A stretch of 8,434 nt of DNA, from contig PLJQ01000314.1 of the NCBI GenBank assembly GCA_003140275.1, forward strand, positions 1 through 8,434. The letters are read 5' to 3'. Each line of letters starts with the position of its first letter. Within the stretch, counting starts at the first letter, position 1. Below are positions 7,881-8,434 of the stretch, one piece after another. Both the position numbers and the translations under genes were made by a program. This DNA is from Limisphaerales bacterium (GTDB lineage: Bacteria; Verrucomicrobiota; Verrucomicrobiia; Limisphaerales; PALSA-1396). The notes under the pieces were generated by a model that saw only the letters and a list, made by a program, of their open reading frames with translations, was not told where the DNA came from and searched no databases.

Positions 7881-8152
7881 TATGGGGTGTTCACCCCACT
7901 AGAGCTTTCATCAGGTTCTTTGCCGGTCCTTAACATCTCGTGAACGGTTGCGACCAACTTCTCCGTCCCGTCCTGTTTGGATGCGAAGCCCGAAGCATCC
8001 GCCGCGCGGGCAAGACGTTCGGTTCGGCGCACGTTGAACATCGTGGTTGCTACAAGCGGAAGCGCCGGTGATTGCGCGTGGAGAGCCTTGATCAGATCCA
8101 AACCGCTGGAGGACTTGAGGTGGATGTCGGTCAACACGAGATCGGGTTGTCG
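7880..8152 (-). pseudogene. Response-regulator receiver remnant (C-terminal half)
   Basis: Reads RQPDLVLTDIHLKSSSGLDLIKALH and onward, the back half of a CheY-like receiver as found in NarL/LuxR-type regulators. The phospho-acceptor Asp (codon at 8126-8128), a Thr-Thr pair at the beta4 switch position and the beta5 Lys (SKQDGTEKL) are kept. The front half with the acidic pocket is absent; what precedes it is lipoprotein sequence read in another frame. The protein stops soon after the last receiver helix (GKEPDESSSGVNTP), so there is no helix-turn-helix domain. The segment VATTMFNVRRTERLARAADAS looks diverged from the usual family pattern, which suggests relaxed selection. An ATG at 8182 could start a 100-residue product, but its first ten residues are not receiver sequence. 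I read it as a decayed regulator, possibly once part of the metal-sensing circuit. Confidence 0.75.
7883..7898. repeat. 16-bp inverted repeat at the end of the receiver remnant
   Basis: TGGGGTGTTCACCCCA has perfect 7-bp arms around a central TT. It overlaps the receiver remnant's stop codon region. The loop is too short for a stable hairpin and no T-run follows on either strand, so a terminator is unlikely. It could be an operator-like dyad for the cus genes downstream. Confidence 0.35.
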
Positions 8153-8321
8153 TGCTCGAACGCCTCGCCGGTGATGAGGCATGGCTCAACGCATACGGCT
8201 TCGCCGTCACGCCGTGCGAATGGCCGGAGTAGTCGTAGCCGTCACTGGCGCAGCCGACGAACAGGATTGTAGTCGTACCAGCAAACACAGCGAGCGCGAG
8301 AATCATGGTGAATGTCTTCAT
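8131..8321 (-). pseudogene. Small metal-resistance-type lipoprotein, frameshifted and truncated
   Basis: The ATG at 8321 gives MKTFTMILALAVFAG and a hydrophobic run ending in FVGC (Cys24), a lipoprotein signal. A short His/Tyr-rich stretch follows (GYDYSGHSHG), then AKPYALS. After the AGC Ser codon (8184-8186) only two bases precede TGC. In the shifted frame the sequence reads CLITGEAFEHDNPISC and then stops at 8131-8133. As I recall the family, the pattern is KPYPL-x-TC-(L/I)-(V/T)-(T/S)-G-E, so a one-base deletion is the simplest account. The rest of the usual protein, a Cys-containing C-terminal part, is missing because the sequence passes into the receiver remnant. No Shine-Dalgarno is obvious; the upstream sequence is A/C-rich. 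A sequencing error could explain the frameshift but not the chimera. Confidence 0.65.
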
Positions 8322-8390
8322 AGTTTTTGTTTTTGGTCTGCGGTGATTCGCCGTCAACACGACGACAAAAGTGTCTCTTGTTTTCGCCGG

Positions 8391-8434
8391 TCACTTCTTC
8401 TCCACCAGCTTCATGCCGCACTTGGGGCAGTTGC
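8391..8434 (-). CDS. C terminus of a heavy-metal-binding-domain protein, cut by window edge
   Basis: Only the last 13 residues are present: NCPKCGMKLVEKK, then TGA. This matches the end of the small heavy-metal-binding module seen in CusB (CPKCGMTL in module 4), with two Cys and a Met able to bind a soft metal. It lies 69 bp before the damaged lipoprotein on the same strand. It could be a stand-alone module, another CusB-like protein or a P-type ATPase-associated protein; too little is visible to decide. The 19-nt DNA match to cusB suggests common recent origin. Confidence 0.7.
   Translation of the reverse strand, partial: NCPKCGMKLVEKK
8411..8429 (-). repeat. 19-nt repeat shared with cusB module 4, right-edge copy
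   Basis: Identical to 4615-4633. It encodes the Cys-Pro-Lys-Cys-Gly-Met knuckle of the partial right-edge protein. Confidence 0.6.

Noticed and set aside
7883..7898. Rho-independent terminator after the receiver remnant
   Set aside because: The arms are perfect, but the loop is 2 nt and no T-tract follows on either strand.
8352..8357. TTGACG -35 element on the minus strand before the small lipoprotein
   Set aside because: The sequence 17 nt downstream is A/C-rich (AAAAAC) and does not resemble a -10 box.
7911..8360. A single 149-codon protein starting at a GTG and spanning lipoprotein and receiver regions
   Set aside because: Only the first part (from the ATG at 8321 to AKPYALS) is family-like; after that this frame is out of register with both the lipoprotein continuation and the receiver.

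Overview
The window holds the end and body of a minus-strand metal-resistance locus. It suggests a Gram-negative bacterium, because it encodes a complete tripartite inner membrane-periplasm-outer membrane efflux pump and several lipoproteins. The style of the response-regulator remnant, the small heavy-metal lipoprotein and this CusA subtype recall Verrucomicrobiota. That placement is my recollection of family style, not a computed one. Every gene I can support is read right to left.

Layout, in order of transcription. At the right edge are the last 13 residues of a protein ending in a Cys-Pro-Lys-Cys-Gly-Met heavy-metal-binding motif (8391-8434). Next comes a damaged stretch (about 7880-8321). 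It starts as a small lipoprotein with an AKPYALS...CLITGE signature, loses one base, and then runs straight into the back half of a response-regulator receiver domain with no DNA-binding domain. An intact copper/silver efflux set follows: a TolC-family outer-membrane lipoprotein (6337-7764), an unusually long CusB-like adaptor (4478-6295) and a CusA-type RND pump (1178-4468). Last is acetate kinase (1181 to beyond the left edge). Its ATG overlaps the cusA stop codon as ATGA.

How they work together: CusA carries three methionines that line up with the Cu(I)/Ag(I) relay of E. coli CusA. CusB carries the Met-type N-terminal metal site, plus one Cys-type heavy-metal-binding module before it and two more at its C terminus. 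No separate CusF chaperone gene is visible, so these extra modules may do that job in cis. The TolC protein would complete the channel. Acetate kinase has no obvious role in metal export, but its coupling to cusA implies co-expression.

The points most worth following are the four-module CusB with near-identical DNA repeats inside it, the lipoprotein/receiver chimera upstream of the pump, and the coupling of acetate kinase (with an unusual Lys-to-Arg change) to the pump. I see no tRNA, rRNA, CRISPR array or insertion sequence, and no convincing promoter or terminator. I found no clearly novel system; this is a variant copper-efflux operon with a decayed upstream region.
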